The notes: generated by a model from the letters alone, not told the origin. Shown: positions 47,312 to 55,012, counted from the stretch's first letter. The stretch is DNA of 64,000 bases from Gemmatimonas groenlandica (GCF_013004105.1 NZ_CP053085.1:4030001-4094000), one strand, 5' to 3'. Translations and numbers: made by a program.

Positions 47312-48814
47312 ATGAATTTCGGAACCTTCGAGTTTGGCGAGATATGGATCCTGGGAGTTGTACGGGCAGTCATCGTCAGTGTGGCTAGAGCAGGACATGT
47401 CACGTCAAGCACATTAAACGGAGCACGAGTCATCCTCGCGCTGACGCTGACGCTGACGACGTCGGCAATGCGATTGGCAGCGCAAGCACCGGCGGGCAGT
47501 CATTCGTTGCGCGGCGTGGTGTTTGACAGTGTGCGGGGAGCGCCGCTGGCAGATGCGCTGGTGCAGATTAGTGCCACCAATGAGCGCGCGTACGCGATCT
47601 CGTCGCGCAGCAATGCGCGTGGTGAGTTTGTGTTTGACTCACTTCGCACAGGCTCGTACCTGATTGGGTTTCTGCATCCGCGACTCGATTCGCTATTGCT
47701 CGCACCGTCGTTGCGGCTGGTCGTCATCGGAGGCGCGTCTACGCAACCGGTTGCGCTTGCGATTCCCAGTGAAGCCACGCTGCTGATGACGTTCTGCGGA
47801 GCCAACGCTGCCTCACCAACCGTCATGCTCGGTCGCGTGCGCTCTACTGACGCATCGCGTGTGCGCGCGGACGCGTCAATCCGCGCAGAATGGTCGGAGC
47901 TCGCGATGACGGCGCAATCAATATCGACATCGCCACGATCGGCGACCGCACGTGCCGGACAAGACGGCGCGTTTGCTCTCTGTGGACTGCCGCCGGACGT
48001 CCGGCTGTATATGCGTGCGAGTGTTGGACGCGATTCGTCGCCAGCCCTGGCAATCGACGCGCCGTCGTCTGGGCTCTTGTTACACAGCCTCTGGGTGAGT
48101 CCACGCGAATCGAGTGCGCGCGCGATCACGCGCGGCACGGTACGTTCTGTCGAAGAGAAGCCCATCGCCGGCGCGCGACTCAGCGTGCGCGGCAATGCTT
48201 CAACTGTGACCAGTGACGCGAGTGGTGCCTTTGCGCTTCCTGCCTCGCCGCTTGGCACGCGCATGCTCGACATTGAAGCCGTTGGCTTTCAGTCGCAACA
48301 CATTCCGATCAACATTCTCAGTGGAGACGTTGCGGCGCTGAACATTGAGTTGTCGCCGCACCTGCCAACACTGGCGACCGTTCGCGTCACAGCAAGGATG
48401 ACGGCGATCAACGAGCGACGCAACAAGCACCTGGCATCGTTTCTCGACGACTCGACGATCGCGCGACGTCGTCCCGGCCATATTGCCGATGCTGTGCGCG
48501 GTATGCCCGGCGTTCTACTCATCAACGCGGATGCTTCGCGCGGGACATTCAGTGAACGCCGCGCGTTTGCCAGCCGCGCCACCGATCCCGGCACTTTCGG
48601 TGATCGCATCATGCTCGGTACACCGCGCAAATCGTGCGAACCAGCCGTGTTTGTTGACGGCGTGCGCCAACGCGTCACCACCACCGGTGACGTCGACGCG
48701 CTAGTGGACGTGCAAGAGATCCGAACAATTGAACTGTACCGCTGGGGCTGGGAAGTCCCGCAACAGTTCGACGCGCCAACGGAGTGCGGTGCGTTGCTAA
48801 TCTGGCGCAAGTAA
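47312..48814 (+). CDS. Cassette 13: large secreted carboxypeptidase-regulatory/plug protein
   Basis: 500 residues. Signal-like segment at ~36-58 (VILALTLTLTTSAMRLAAQA), so a start after 47312 is possible. Two carboxypeptidase-regulatory-like beta-sandwiches (LRGVVFDSVRGAPLADALVQIS; TRGTVRSVEEKPIAGARLSVRGNASTVTSDASGAFALPA) then a plug-like end (ADAVRGMPGVLLINAD...CEPAVFVDGVRQRVT...IRTIELYRWGWEVPQQFDAPTECGALLIWRK). No outer-membrane barrel. Same C-terminal module as the 42455 gene. No attC is seen between this gene and the next. Confidence 0.8.
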   Translation: MNFGTFEFGEIWILGVVRAVIVSVARAGHVTSSTLNGARVILALTLTLTTSAMRLAAQAPAGSHSLRGVVFDSVRGAPLADALVQISATNERAYAISSRSNARGEFVFDSLRTGSYLIGFLHPRLDSLLLAPSLRLVVIGGASTQPVALAIPSEATLLMTFCGANAASPTVMLGRVRSTDASRVRADASIRAEWSELAMTAQSISTSPRSATARAGQDGAFALCGLPPDVRLYMRASVGRDSSPALAIDAPSSGLLLHSLWVSPRESSARAITRGTVRSVEEKPIAGARLSVRGNASTVTSDASGAFALPASPLGTRMLDIEAVGFQSQHIPINILSGDVAALNIELSPHLPTLATVRVTARMTAINERRNKHLASFLDDSTIARRRPGHIADAVRGMPGVLLINADASRGTFSERRAFASRATDPGTFGDRIMLGTPRKSCEPAVFVDGVRQRVTTTGDVDALVDVQEIRTIELYRWGWEVPQQFDAPTECGALLIWRK

Positions 48815-48905
48815 GCGCCGATGACTTGCTAACACGGTGTCCTTCTGGGGGAAGCGTACAACCCCGAACTTGGACACTCCGTATCATCTCGATCGAAATC
48901 GAACG

Positions 48906-49273
48906 ATGCGCCACTGCTCTCGAATCGCACTTGTGCTTTGCAGCTCAATACTCGCCTGTACGAGCTGCTCAGATGCGCCCGATTCTGTGGAGCATCCTGC
49001 ACGCGTGACCCTTCGACGGGATGCCGTCGGGTGCTGGGCCCTGCGTCTACGGTTTGATCGCTCAGCTGAGAGCAATTTCTACTGGGCTCCTCAGCAATGC
49101 GTTTAGCGTTTCGGTGTTCGTCCTCGCGATGCCGGAGCGCGACCGGGCACGTCAGAAGGCTTTATGGTCGGGCTTACGAGTTTTACGATGCCGGACCGCC
49201 GTTCTCGACGTCGATGGGAGCGGCAAGCGCAAAGCGCATATCCTGCCCGAAGCTACCGGAGTTCGGCGTCTAA
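48906..49273 (+). pseudogene. Cassette 14: frameshifted lipoprotein gene related to cassette 12
   Basis: First frame 48906-49106: signal with lipobox (MRHCSRIALVLCSSILAC) and VGCWALRLRFDRSAESNFYWAPQQC. A different frame ending at the TAA 49271-49273 gives LYGRAYEFYDAGPPFSTSMG and AKRISCPKLPEFGV, comparable to the SRIACPSP end of the 46494 protein. The frameshift lies near 49080-49110. The final TAA overlaps the attC R'' box, as in intact cassettes. Confidence 0.6.
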
Positions 49274-49380
49274 CGGGTCGCTGCTGCCGACGGGGCAATT
49301 TTGCGGATGGCGGCTGGCTCGCTTCGCGCGCTCGCCGCATTTTATCGGAGCGGCCCCGCTGCAGAGCGTGGGCGTTATAG
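49268..49380 (+). repeat. attC site, family F (113 bp)
   Basis: Left GTCTAAC, right GTTATAG; arms GGTCGCTGCTGCCGACGGGGC / GCCCCGCTGCAGAGCGTGGGC. Crossover after G49374. Confidence 0.85.
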
Positions 49381-49414
49381 GCCACTGCAGACTCCGGCGC
49401 GGACCTTGAGATTC

Positions 49415-49431
49415 TGTACAGTGTACGTACA
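49415..49431. promoter_or_regulatory. Probable BrnTA operator
   Basis: TGTACAGTGTACGTACA is an inverted repeat (TGTAC / GTACA around AGTGTAC) ending 8 bp before the brnT start. Type II TA operons are usually autorepressed at such sites. Confidence 0.55.
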
Positions 49432-49439
49432 TTTAATGG

Positions 49440-49733
49440 ATGAGCCACCTCGAGTTTGAGTGGAGCCCGGCCAAAGCCGCTTCGAATCTCAAGAAGCATG
49501 GCGTGAGCTTCGAGGAAGCGCGCACCGCGTTCGAGGATGAGGAGGCGCTGCTCATTCCCGATCCCGAGCACTCGGTGGGTGAGGAGCGTTTTGTTCTCCT
49601 GGGCGTTAGCGGGGCATCGCGACTGCTGATCGTGATTCACTGTGAGCGTGGCCCCGACCTTGTTCGTCTCATCTCTGCGCGTAAGGCGGAACGTACCGAG
49701 CGCGCGGCGTATCTCTCGCGGAGAGCCCGATGA
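49440..49733 (+). CDS. brnT: Cassette 15: BrnT toxin (DUF497 RNase)
   Basis: 97 residues. Typical BrnT start FEWSPAKAASNLKKHGVSFEEARTAFEDEEALLIPDPEHSVGEERFVLLG and the end VRLISARKAERTERAAYL, with the conserved K, H, E, R residues of this RelE-fold ribonuclease. It precedes and overlaps brnA by 4 bp, the standard brnTA order. The cassette carries its own promoter and operator. Confidence 0.93.
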   Translation: MSHLEFEWSPAKAASNLKKHGVSFEEARTAFEDEEALLIPDPEHSVGEERFVLLGVSGASRLLIVIHCERGPDLVRLISARKAERTERAAYLSRRAR

Positions 49734-49960
49734 AAGCACGCTACGATTTTTCTGCGGCGACGAAGAATCCGTACGCCAAGCGGTTGAAGCGGTCGGTGAC
49801 GATTCGGCTCGATGAGTCCACCGTCGAGTATTTCCGCGACCTAGCCGCGGAAGTGGAGCTGCCCTACCAGAGTCTGATCAATCTCTACTTGCGTGATTGT
49901 GCGGCGTCCGGCCGCCGTCTCTCGATGTCGTGGCGGCCCGTTCGATCCGGTGCCGTATAA
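49730..49960 (+). CDS. brnA: Cassette 15: BrnA antitoxin (ribbon-helix-helix)
   Basis: 76 residues. RHH core SVTIRLDESTVEYFRDLAAEVELPYQSLINLYLRDCAASGRRL, typical of BrnA/CopG-like antitoxins; it neutralises BrnT and represses the operon. ATGA overlap with brnT. Its TAA lies inside the R'' box of the next attC. Confidence 0.9.
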   Translation: MKARYDFSAATKNPYAKRLKRSVTIRLDESTVEYFRDLAAEVELPYQSLINLYLRDCAASGRRLSMSWRPVRSGAV

Positions 49961-50048
49961 CGTGCGCTGAAGCTGCCGAGCGAGCTGTGGAAGCTCGCTG
50001 CGCTCGCATTTCATTGCAGTCGCTCGCAGCTTAGCTGAGGCGCTATGC
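49955..50048 (+). repeat. attC site, family B (94 bp)
   Basis: Left GTATAAC, right GCTATGC (core T to C). Arms TGCGCTGAAGCTGCCGAGCGA / TCGCTCGCAGCTTAGCTG and the GAAGCTCGCTGCGCTCGCATTTCATT loop of family B. Crossover near G50042. Confidence 0.82.
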
Positions 50049-50100
50049 GATCCAGCGAGGCGGTATTTGACGTGCGTCACGTGACGCGTTACATGGTCCT

Positions 50101-50397
50101 ATGATCAAGTCGTTTGCGGATAAGCGCACGCAGAGCCTCTACGTCGACGGTGTCGCCAAGCGGTTTCCACCAGAGCTTGCTTCGCGAGCGGTCCGCAAGC
50201 TGGAGTACGTGGCGTTGGCGACCAGCGTCGAGGACTTGCGGGTACCACCGGGCAATCGCCTGCATGCCCTGAAGGGCGATCGGAAGGGGCACCACGCGAT
50301 CGCGGTGAACGATCAGTGGCGCATCTGCTTTCGCTTTGTTGATGGCGCGCATATGACGTGGAGATTTGTGACTATCACTAAGAGGACGCCGCGATGA
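50101..50397 (+). CDS. higB: Cassette 16: HigB-type toxin (RelE superfamily)
   Basis: 98 residues. MIKSFADKRTQSLYVDG, then LEYVALATSVEDLRVPPGNRLHALKGDRKGHHAIAVNDQWRICFRFVDG, the plasmid-maintenance killer family (PF05015). A ribosome-dependent mRNA endonuclease. Toxin-first order and a 4-bp overlap with higA are typical for higBA. Confidence 0.93.
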   Translation: MIKSFADKRTQSLYVDGVAKRFPPELASRAVRKLEYVALATSVEDLRVPPGNRLHALKGDRKGHHAIAVNDQWRICFRFVDGAHMTWRFVTITKRTPR

Positions 50398-50708
50398 GCA
50401 TCCCCAATTCCAAGCCCGTGCGGCGACGCCCGACACATCCTGGCGAAATGCTCCGTGAGGATTTCCTCCCGGATTTCGGCCTCACCGTGACGGGACTTGC
50501 CGAAGCCGCCGGCGTGTCGCGACAGTCGATCAACGAGTTGCTGCGCGGTCGCCGGGCGCTCAGTCCCGAGATGGCCTTGCGCCTGGGGCGTCTCTTCGGG
50601 AACGCGCCCGAGTTTTGGCTGAATGCACAGCGCGCGGTCGATCTGTGGGATGCGGCGCAACTGCTCAAGGTGGAGAGGGCGTCGATTAAGCCGCTCCGGG
50701 TCGTATAA
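50394..50708 (+). CDS. higA: Cassette 16: HigA-type antitoxin (Xre HTH)
   Basis: 104 residues. RRPTHPGEMLREDFLPDFGLTVTGLAEAAGVSRQSINELLRGRRALSPEMALRLGRLFGNAPEFWLNAQRAVDLWDA is the VapI/HigA family. It binds HigB and represses the operon. Its TAA lies within the R'' of the following attC. Confidence 0.95.
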   Translation: MSIPNSKPVRRRPTHPGEMLREDFLPDFGLTVTGLAEAAGVSRQSINELLRGRRALSPEMALRLGRLFGNAPEFWLNAQRAVDLWDAAQLLKVERASIKPLRVV

Positions 50709-50821
50709 CGTTTCGCTGCTGGCGTCAGCGACGATGCGGTGGGCCGTGTAACTGCGGCGCTGGCGCGCCTTCGTTCACGGCTATTTGTTGATAGTCGCTG
50801 CAGCAGAGCGCAGCGTTACGC
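50703..50821 (+). repeat. attC site, family D (119 bp)
   Basis: Left GTATAAC, right GTTACGC; arms TTTCGCTGCTGGC / GTCGCTGCAGCAGAGC. Almost identical to the site at 51385. Crossover after G50815. Confidence 0.9.
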
Positions 50822-50872
50822 CCACGCAGTCCGGTATTGCCGAAATCCGCCGAAATCGCCATCGTAGTTCGT

Positions 50873-51091
50873 ATGGTCAACAAATCTCCCGCCCTCGAAT
50901 CGCTCACGGCACAGGAGCGCATTGTGCTCATGGGGCGTCTGTGGGATAGTCTCGATGCCGCTGCGGCCGCGCCGCTGTCGCCCGCGCTTGTGGCTGAGCT
51001 CGCGCGCCGCGAGGCGGATGCCGACGCGGACCCAGATGCGGGCATTCCCTGGGACGCGCTCCGCGACGAGCTGCAGGCGCGACTTCGCTGA
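50873..51091 (+). CDS. Cassette 17: antitoxin of the Unstab_antitox (PF09720) type
   Basis: 72 residues from the ATG at 50873. ALESLTAQERIVLMGRLWDSLDAAAAAPLSPALVAELARREADADADPDAGIPWDALRDELQARL matches the small addiction-module component family (TIGR02574). It pairs with the ParE-like toxin downstream, whose start overlaps its stop by 3-4 bp. An ATG at 50837 is possible but lies close to the attC boundary and adds non-family residues. Confidence 0.88.
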   Translation: MVNKSPALESLTAQERIVLMGRLWDSLDAAAAAPLSPALVAELARREADADADPDAGIPWDALRDELQARLR

Positions 51092-51390
51092 GCGCCGCGC
51101 TGGTCGTCCGCGCCCAAGCGCGCGCCGAAATTGATGATGCATTTGAATGGTATCGCGAGCGGTCACCACAGGCGGCTGCAGACTTCCTGGCGGTCGTCGA
51201 TGATGCCCTCCGCGAAATTGCGGAGGACCCCGAGCGATTTCCCGTGGTGCATGGTCGCCTGCGCCGCATCGTGCTTCGGCGCTTTCCGTACGCGGTGTAC
51301 TACAAGATCTTTCCGCGCACCGTCAGCATCGTTGGCGTCATTCACGGGCATCGTCATCCGGACACCTGGCTCTCGCGTGCCGGGCCATAA
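51088..51390 (+). CDS. Cassette 17: ParE-like toxin with a non-ATG start
   Basis: The frame ending at the TAA 51388-51390 codes a full RelE/ParE protein of about 100 residues: VVRAQARAEIDDAFEWYRERSPQAAADFLAVVDDALREIAEDPERFPVVHGRLRRIVLRRFPYAVYYKIFPRTVSIVGVIHGHRHPDTWL. There is no in-frame ATG, GTG or TTG before this conserved start. The most likely initiator is CTG at 51088, overlapping the antitoxin stop as CTGA, in place of the usual ATGA. It is therefore easily missed by gene callers. Translation should depend on coupling to the antitoxin. Confidence 0.85.
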   Translation: MSAALVVRAQARAEIDDAFEWYRERSPQAAADFLAVVDDALREIAEDPERFPVVHGRLRRIVLRRFPYAVYYKIFPRTVSIVGVIHGHRHPDTWLSRAGP

Positions 51391-51503
51391 CGTTTCGCTG
51401 CTTCTGCCAGCGACGATGCGGTGCGCCGTGTAACTGCGGCGCTGGCGCGCCTTCGTTCACGGCTATTTGTTGATAGTCGCTGCAGCAGAGCGCAGCGTTG
51501 AAG
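51385..51503 (+). repeat. attC site, family D (119 bp), split by IS1182 in its R' core
   Basis: Left CCATAAC; near-identical to the site at 50703 up to GCAGCG, then GTTG at 51497-51500, where the IS begins. Rejoined across the IS the end reads GCGTTGGCG. Confidence 0.85.
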
Positions 51504-53285
51504 CTGTAGAAAAAGGCGTTTTCAAAGGTTCGCGTGCGCTTCAACGCGAGCGATCAGATGCGCGAGGGGACACCGGGCGAATGAATCGTGAAATTCGCGT
51601 CTGTGCGTCGTTGCAGACGCCTGAGTGCCGTGCGGCGCAGCATCGTTTCATGCCGCGTAACCGCTCTTCGCGAGCTTTTCGATGTTGTGCACGAGGCAGT
51701 ATAGCTTCCATTGCGTGTCGACTTTCACGCGCCCGCGTAGCGTGAAGCGATCGAGTCGCTTGTTGGCGCGTAGATTGGCGAACACGGGCTCCACCGTGGC
51801 GAACCGCTGCGCGTACTGCGCGCGACCGGTGGCGCTGTCGATCCGCTCACGCATCAACGCCGAGTAGTTGACGGTGCGACCTACGCGATCGCGGAAGAAC
51901 GCGACGTTGCGCACGGGTGTGGTGTTCGGCGTTCGCAGGCACTGCGCACGCAGTGGGCACGGTCCACAATCACGCTTGGCGCCGCGGAGGTGCTCGCCGA
52001 TGTGGTCGCGCGTGATGTTGCTCGCTCCCTTCCGATATAGCGATGTGCCAGCCGGACACACGCAGGTGCACGCGATCGAATCGTAGCGAAGGTCTTCGGG
52101 CGCGAACACGGAGGCCGACTTCTTCGCGGGTCGCGATTTGTCGTGTAGGGGATTGGGAAGCGTGGTGTATCGCCCCTGCGTCGCGAAACGCGTATCGCGC
52201 TGCCGCATGGCGTTGTCCGCGATCAGCGCGGGCACCTCAGCGCGCGCGAGCGCCTGCAGATTCGCCTCGCTGTGGTAGCCGGCATCCGCCGTGATGAGCG
52301 TGTCTGGTGTGCGCAGCACAGCGGTGGCCATGACCACCGGTACGAGCAGCTCCTGTTCCGCGCCGGTGCCATGTGCCTGCGCGTCTACAATGATCTGATG
52401 CGCCTGATCCACCGTGGCGACCCCGGTGTAGCCTTGAATGACACCCTTTGCGGTCGCCATCTTCGCACTCTCGTTGTCGGTGCGATTGCTCTTGCGCACG
52501 GCACCCTTCGCTCCCCGTCGGTCGGTGGGATGTCGCGTGAGCCACGTCCGCAGCTCCGCTGCGTCGGCCTGCAACTGCTCCACGCGAGCGTGATCCTTCG
52601 CCGACAGCGTCGGCTTGGTGGGGCGTGCGTCCTCCGCTCGATGCCGCGCGAGCATCGCCTCAGCGGCGCGCTCCATCTTCTCCGCTTGCCGCTCGAAGTC
52701 GGCGCGCGTGCCGCTCCGATGCTTGGACGCATTGCTTGGGAGCTTGACCCCATCGATGGCAAACATCTCGCGCCCGATCAGCCCCTGTCGATCACAGACC
52801 GCGAGCACGGCCGCAAAGATCGGCGTAATCTGATCGCCTAGGGTGCTGACGAAGTGCGCGATGGTCGTGAAGTGCGGGAGCGAGTCGCCGCTCAGGGCCA
52901 TGAACGTCACCTGCTCCTCACACGCCCGCGCGATGGCGCGACTACTGATGATGCCCCGGGAGTAGGCGAACAGCACGACCCGCAGGAGCATCGCAGGCGC
53001 GTAAGCCGGCGCACCGGTCACGTCATTACGATACCGGGCATCGAACGGCGTCAGGTCAATCGCCTGCTCGAGCAGATGGTGCAGCGCGTGCTCGAACGTC
53101 CCAGGGAGCAGCTGCGCGGCGAGGTCGATCGCGACGAACTTGGGCTGCGTGTCCACCGGCTTGTAGCGGGCCATGGCAGATCTCGACGAGAGACGAAAGA
53201 GACCGCAGATTTCCTATGAGGCCAACGGCTCGACGCGTGGAGAGTTCCGTTTCCACATTCGTCGCGCGGACTTTTCCTACAGCCT
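51501..53285 (-). mobile_element. IS1182-family insertion sequence inserted in an attC core
   Basis: Left end AAGCTGTAGAAAAAGGC and right end (reverse complement) AGGCTGTAGGAAAAGTC are imperfect terminal inverted repeats. CGTTG flanks both ends (51496-51500 and 53286-53290), an apparent 5-bp target duplication, though the exact ends could shift by 1-2 bp. The element carries one transposase on the minus strand. Confidence 0.8.
51648..53174 (-). CDS. IS1182-family transposase (DUF772/DDE)
   Basis: 508 residues. N-terminal DUF772 domain (FEHALHHLLEQAIDLTPFDARYRNDVTGAPAYAPAMLLRVVLFAYSRGIISSRAIARACEEQVTFMALSG), DDE core (MFAIDGVKLPSNASKHRSG, TVDQAHQIIVDAQAHGTG, LITADAGYHSEAN), a Cys-rich segment (CTCVCPAG...CGPCPLRAQCLR) and C-terminal RFATVEPVFANLRANKRLDRFTLRG with the catalytic Glu. 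Complete, so possibly active. Confidence 0.95.
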   Translation of the reverse strand: MARYKPVDTQPKFVAIDLAAQLLPGTFEHALHHLLEQAIDLTPFDARYRNDVTGAPAYAPAMLLRVVLFAYSRGIISSRAIARACEEQVTFMALSGDSLPHFTTIAHFVSTLGDQITPIFAAVLAVCDRQGLIGREMFAIDGVKLPSNASKHRSGTRADFERQAEKMERAAEAMLARHRAEDARPTKPTLSAKDHARVEQLQADAAELRTWLTRHPTDRRGAKGAVRKSNRTDNESAKMATAKGVIQGYTGVATVDQAHQIIVDAQAHGTGAEQELLVPVVMATAVLRTPDTLITADAGYHSEANLQALARAEVPALIADNAMRQRDTRFATQGRYTTLPNPLHDKSRPAKKSASVFAPEDLRYDSIACTCVCPAGTSLYRKGASNITRDHIGEHLRGAKRDCGPCPLRAQCLRTPNTTPVRNVAFFRDRVGRTVNYSALMRERIDSATGRAQYAQRFATVEPVFANLRANKRLDRFTLRGRVKVDTQWKLYCLVHNIEKLAKSGYAA

Positions 53286-53411
53286 CGTTGGCGAGCAACT
53301 CATGCCATTGCGACGTGTTGATCGCGGAATTGGACGCGATGGCGACGGCGCTGCTGCCGCAGGGAGCCCGACGCGGTGAGAAAGTCCGGGGTCGCGTGAC
53401 TATCTAGAGAT

Positions 53412-53957
53412 ATGACTACGCCGCCGCCGGACGCCATGCCGCGCACCCAAGAGGCTCTGTACGAACACGCCATCGCCGCGTACGGGACGGCGATCCACCG
53501 GGTCGCGCGGGCCTACGAGGCCGATCCGGACACGCGTGAGGATCTGCATCAAGACATCCACCTCGCGCTCTGGCGGAGCTTCGCCGGGTTCGACGCACGA
53601 TGTTCTCTTCGCACGTGGGTGTATCGGGTCGCGCACAATGTGGCCACGACGCACGTCATCCGACACCGCCGGACGCGCGCGCGATTCGTCGGCCTCGATG
53701 AGCTCGCATTGCCCGCGTCCCGCAGTGACGTGGAGGGCGACGCGCACCGGACGCTGATGGTGGAGCGCCTGCACCTGCTCATCCAGCACTTGCGCCCGCT
53801 CGATCGCCAGCTCTTGCTGCTCTACCTCGACGACTGCGACGCCAAAGCGATGAGCGAGATCACCGGGCTGTCGGCCGGCCACGTCGCGACGAAGATCGGC
53901 CGCATCAAACAGTTCCTTGCCCGTACCCATCAAACCGGAGCCCCCCATGTTCGATGA
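53412..53957 (+). CDS. Cassette 18: ECF-type sigma factor
   Basis: 181 residues. Region 2 (YEHAIAAYGTAIHRVARAYEADPDTREDLHQDIHLALWRSFAGFDARCSLRTWVYRVAHNVATTHVIRHRR) and region 4 (LRPLDRQLLLLYLDDCDAKAMSEITGLSAGHVATKIGRIKQFLAR) are complete. It would redirect RNA polymerase. The next gene overlaps by 11 bp and codes for a membrane protein that may act as its anti-sigma factor. A regulator carried by an integron cassette could change expression of genes outside the array. Confidence 0.9.
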   Translation: MTTPPPDAMPRTQEALYEHAIAAYGTAIHRVARAYEADPDTREDLHQDIHLALWRSFAGFDARCSLRTWVYRVAHNVATTHVIRHRRTRARFVGLDELALPASRSDVEGDAHRTLMVERLHLLIQHLRPLDRQLLLLYLDDCDAKAMSEITGLSAGHVATKIGRIKQFLARTHQTGAPHVR

Positions 53958-54534
53958 ATCCGAGCTGGCCACGACCCGCGCGCGCTGGCAAAGCCAGTCG
54001 GCACCGGCGTTGTCGCTGTCCAGCGAACTCCTGCGGACGCGCACGCGGCAGCTCGATGCCCTGATGCGTCGCGCTCGCGCTGCCGTCGTCGGCGGCGGCA
54101 GCCTGGCCGTGCTGGCGTGTGGCTGGCTGCTCTACACGTTTCCGAACCCGCTCCAGCGCCTGGGCGGGGGGCTCGTGCTGTTGGCGGTGGCGCTGTACAT
54201 CCGTCAGGTGTGGGCGCTCGTCGTCAGCACGCAAGCCGCGACGGGGCCGATGAGCAGCACGCCATCCATCGTGGCCTACCGAGCCCTCCTCGAAACGCAG
54301 CGCGCGTTCCATGGCGGCGGCGGGGCGTGGGCCCGCTTGCTCACCATGACAGTGGGCCTCCAGCTCTTCCTCGCGGGCAGTGCCGCGATTGAGGGGTGGG
54401 ACCGGGACGCCGTCCTCTTCGCGGCGCTGTGCCTCGCGCTACCGGTCGGCGTATTCTTCAACGGTCGCGAGCAGGCACGGCGCTATCAGCGCGAGATCGA
54501 CACGCTCGATCAACTACACGCCGATGCGACGTGA
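53947..54534 (+). CDS. Cassette 18: membrane protein, possible anti-sigma factor
   Basis: 195 residues. N-terminal cytosolic ~45 residues with a WQSQSAPALSLSSELLRTRTRQLDALMRRAR helix pair, then transmembrane helices at about 50-68, 72-92, 135-150 and 160-172. Coupling to the sigma gene (11 bp overlap) is the main reason to call it a sigma partner; the classical anti-sigma zinc motif (HxxxCxxC) is absent. Confidence 0.65.
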   Translation: MFDESELATTRARWQSQSAPALSLSSELLRTRTRQLDALMRRARAAVVGGGSLAVLACGWLLYTFPNPLQRLGGGLVLLAVALYIRQVWALVVSTQAATGPMSSTPSIVAYRALLETQRAFHGGGGAWARLLTMTVGLQLFLAGSAAIEGWDRDAVLFAALCLALPVGVFFNGREQARRYQREIDTLDQLHADAT

Positions 54535-54581
54535 CCCGCGCGGGCTCCATCGGGCACTCTGGTGCGCGCCTGCCCGTTGCT

Positions 54582-54691
54582 CGCGAACCTTGCGTTGCTC
54601 TTGACAGGGCCGTTTCGGATTGCTCCCTGTTCGCTGCGCTCACGGGTCGCGTTTGATGGAAGGGCCCTGCAAGAGAACGCGAGCGTTGGAC
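54582..54691 (+). repeat. attC site, family E (110 bp)
   Basis: Left CGCGAAC, right GTTGGAC; arms TTGCGTTGCTCTTGACAGGGCC / GGGCCCTGCAAGAGAACGCG. Crossover after G54685. Confidence 0.85.
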
Positions 54692-54721
54692 ACCTCCCGA
54701 GCACCGTCTCATCTTTGGGCT

Positions 54722-54997
54722 ATGACCGAAAAACACTACAAGCTGATTGGCCCAGACGGAAAGGAAGTGCTTAGTGCGGTACCGGGCACTCTTGGCGGGA
54801 ACCGTCGGCGGAAGATCTATGGGCGCCTCGACTGCCGGAGCGCGGTCGGCTCGCTACCGACGGGATATGCGAAGCATCGTGTCTTCTTCGCAGACGAGGC
54901 GACGGCCATCGCGGCCGGCTACCGACCGTGTGGCACATGCATGCAGGCCGAATACGGCACCTGGGTTGAGGAAGCCATGCGCTCGGGACGCTTATAG
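54722..54997 (+). CDS. Cassette 19: Ada-like zinc-binding protein
   Basis: 91 residues. KIYGRLDCRSAVGSLPTGYAKHRVFFADEATAIAAGYRPCGTCMQAEY matches the metal-binding module of Ada (PF02805), in the stand-alone form with one Cys in the first half and C-x2-C in GYRPCGTC. These small proteins may bind DNA or zinc; the methyltransferase domain of Ada is absent. RBS is weak; the start at 54722 follows the attC by 30 bp. Confidence 0.8.
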   Translation: MTEKHYKLIGPDGKEVLSAVPGTLGGNRRRKIYGRLDCRSAVGSLPTGYAKHRVFFADEATAIAAGYRPCGTCMQAEYGTWVEEAMRSGRL

Positions 54998-55012
54998 CGC
55001 AGCGCGTCCGGT

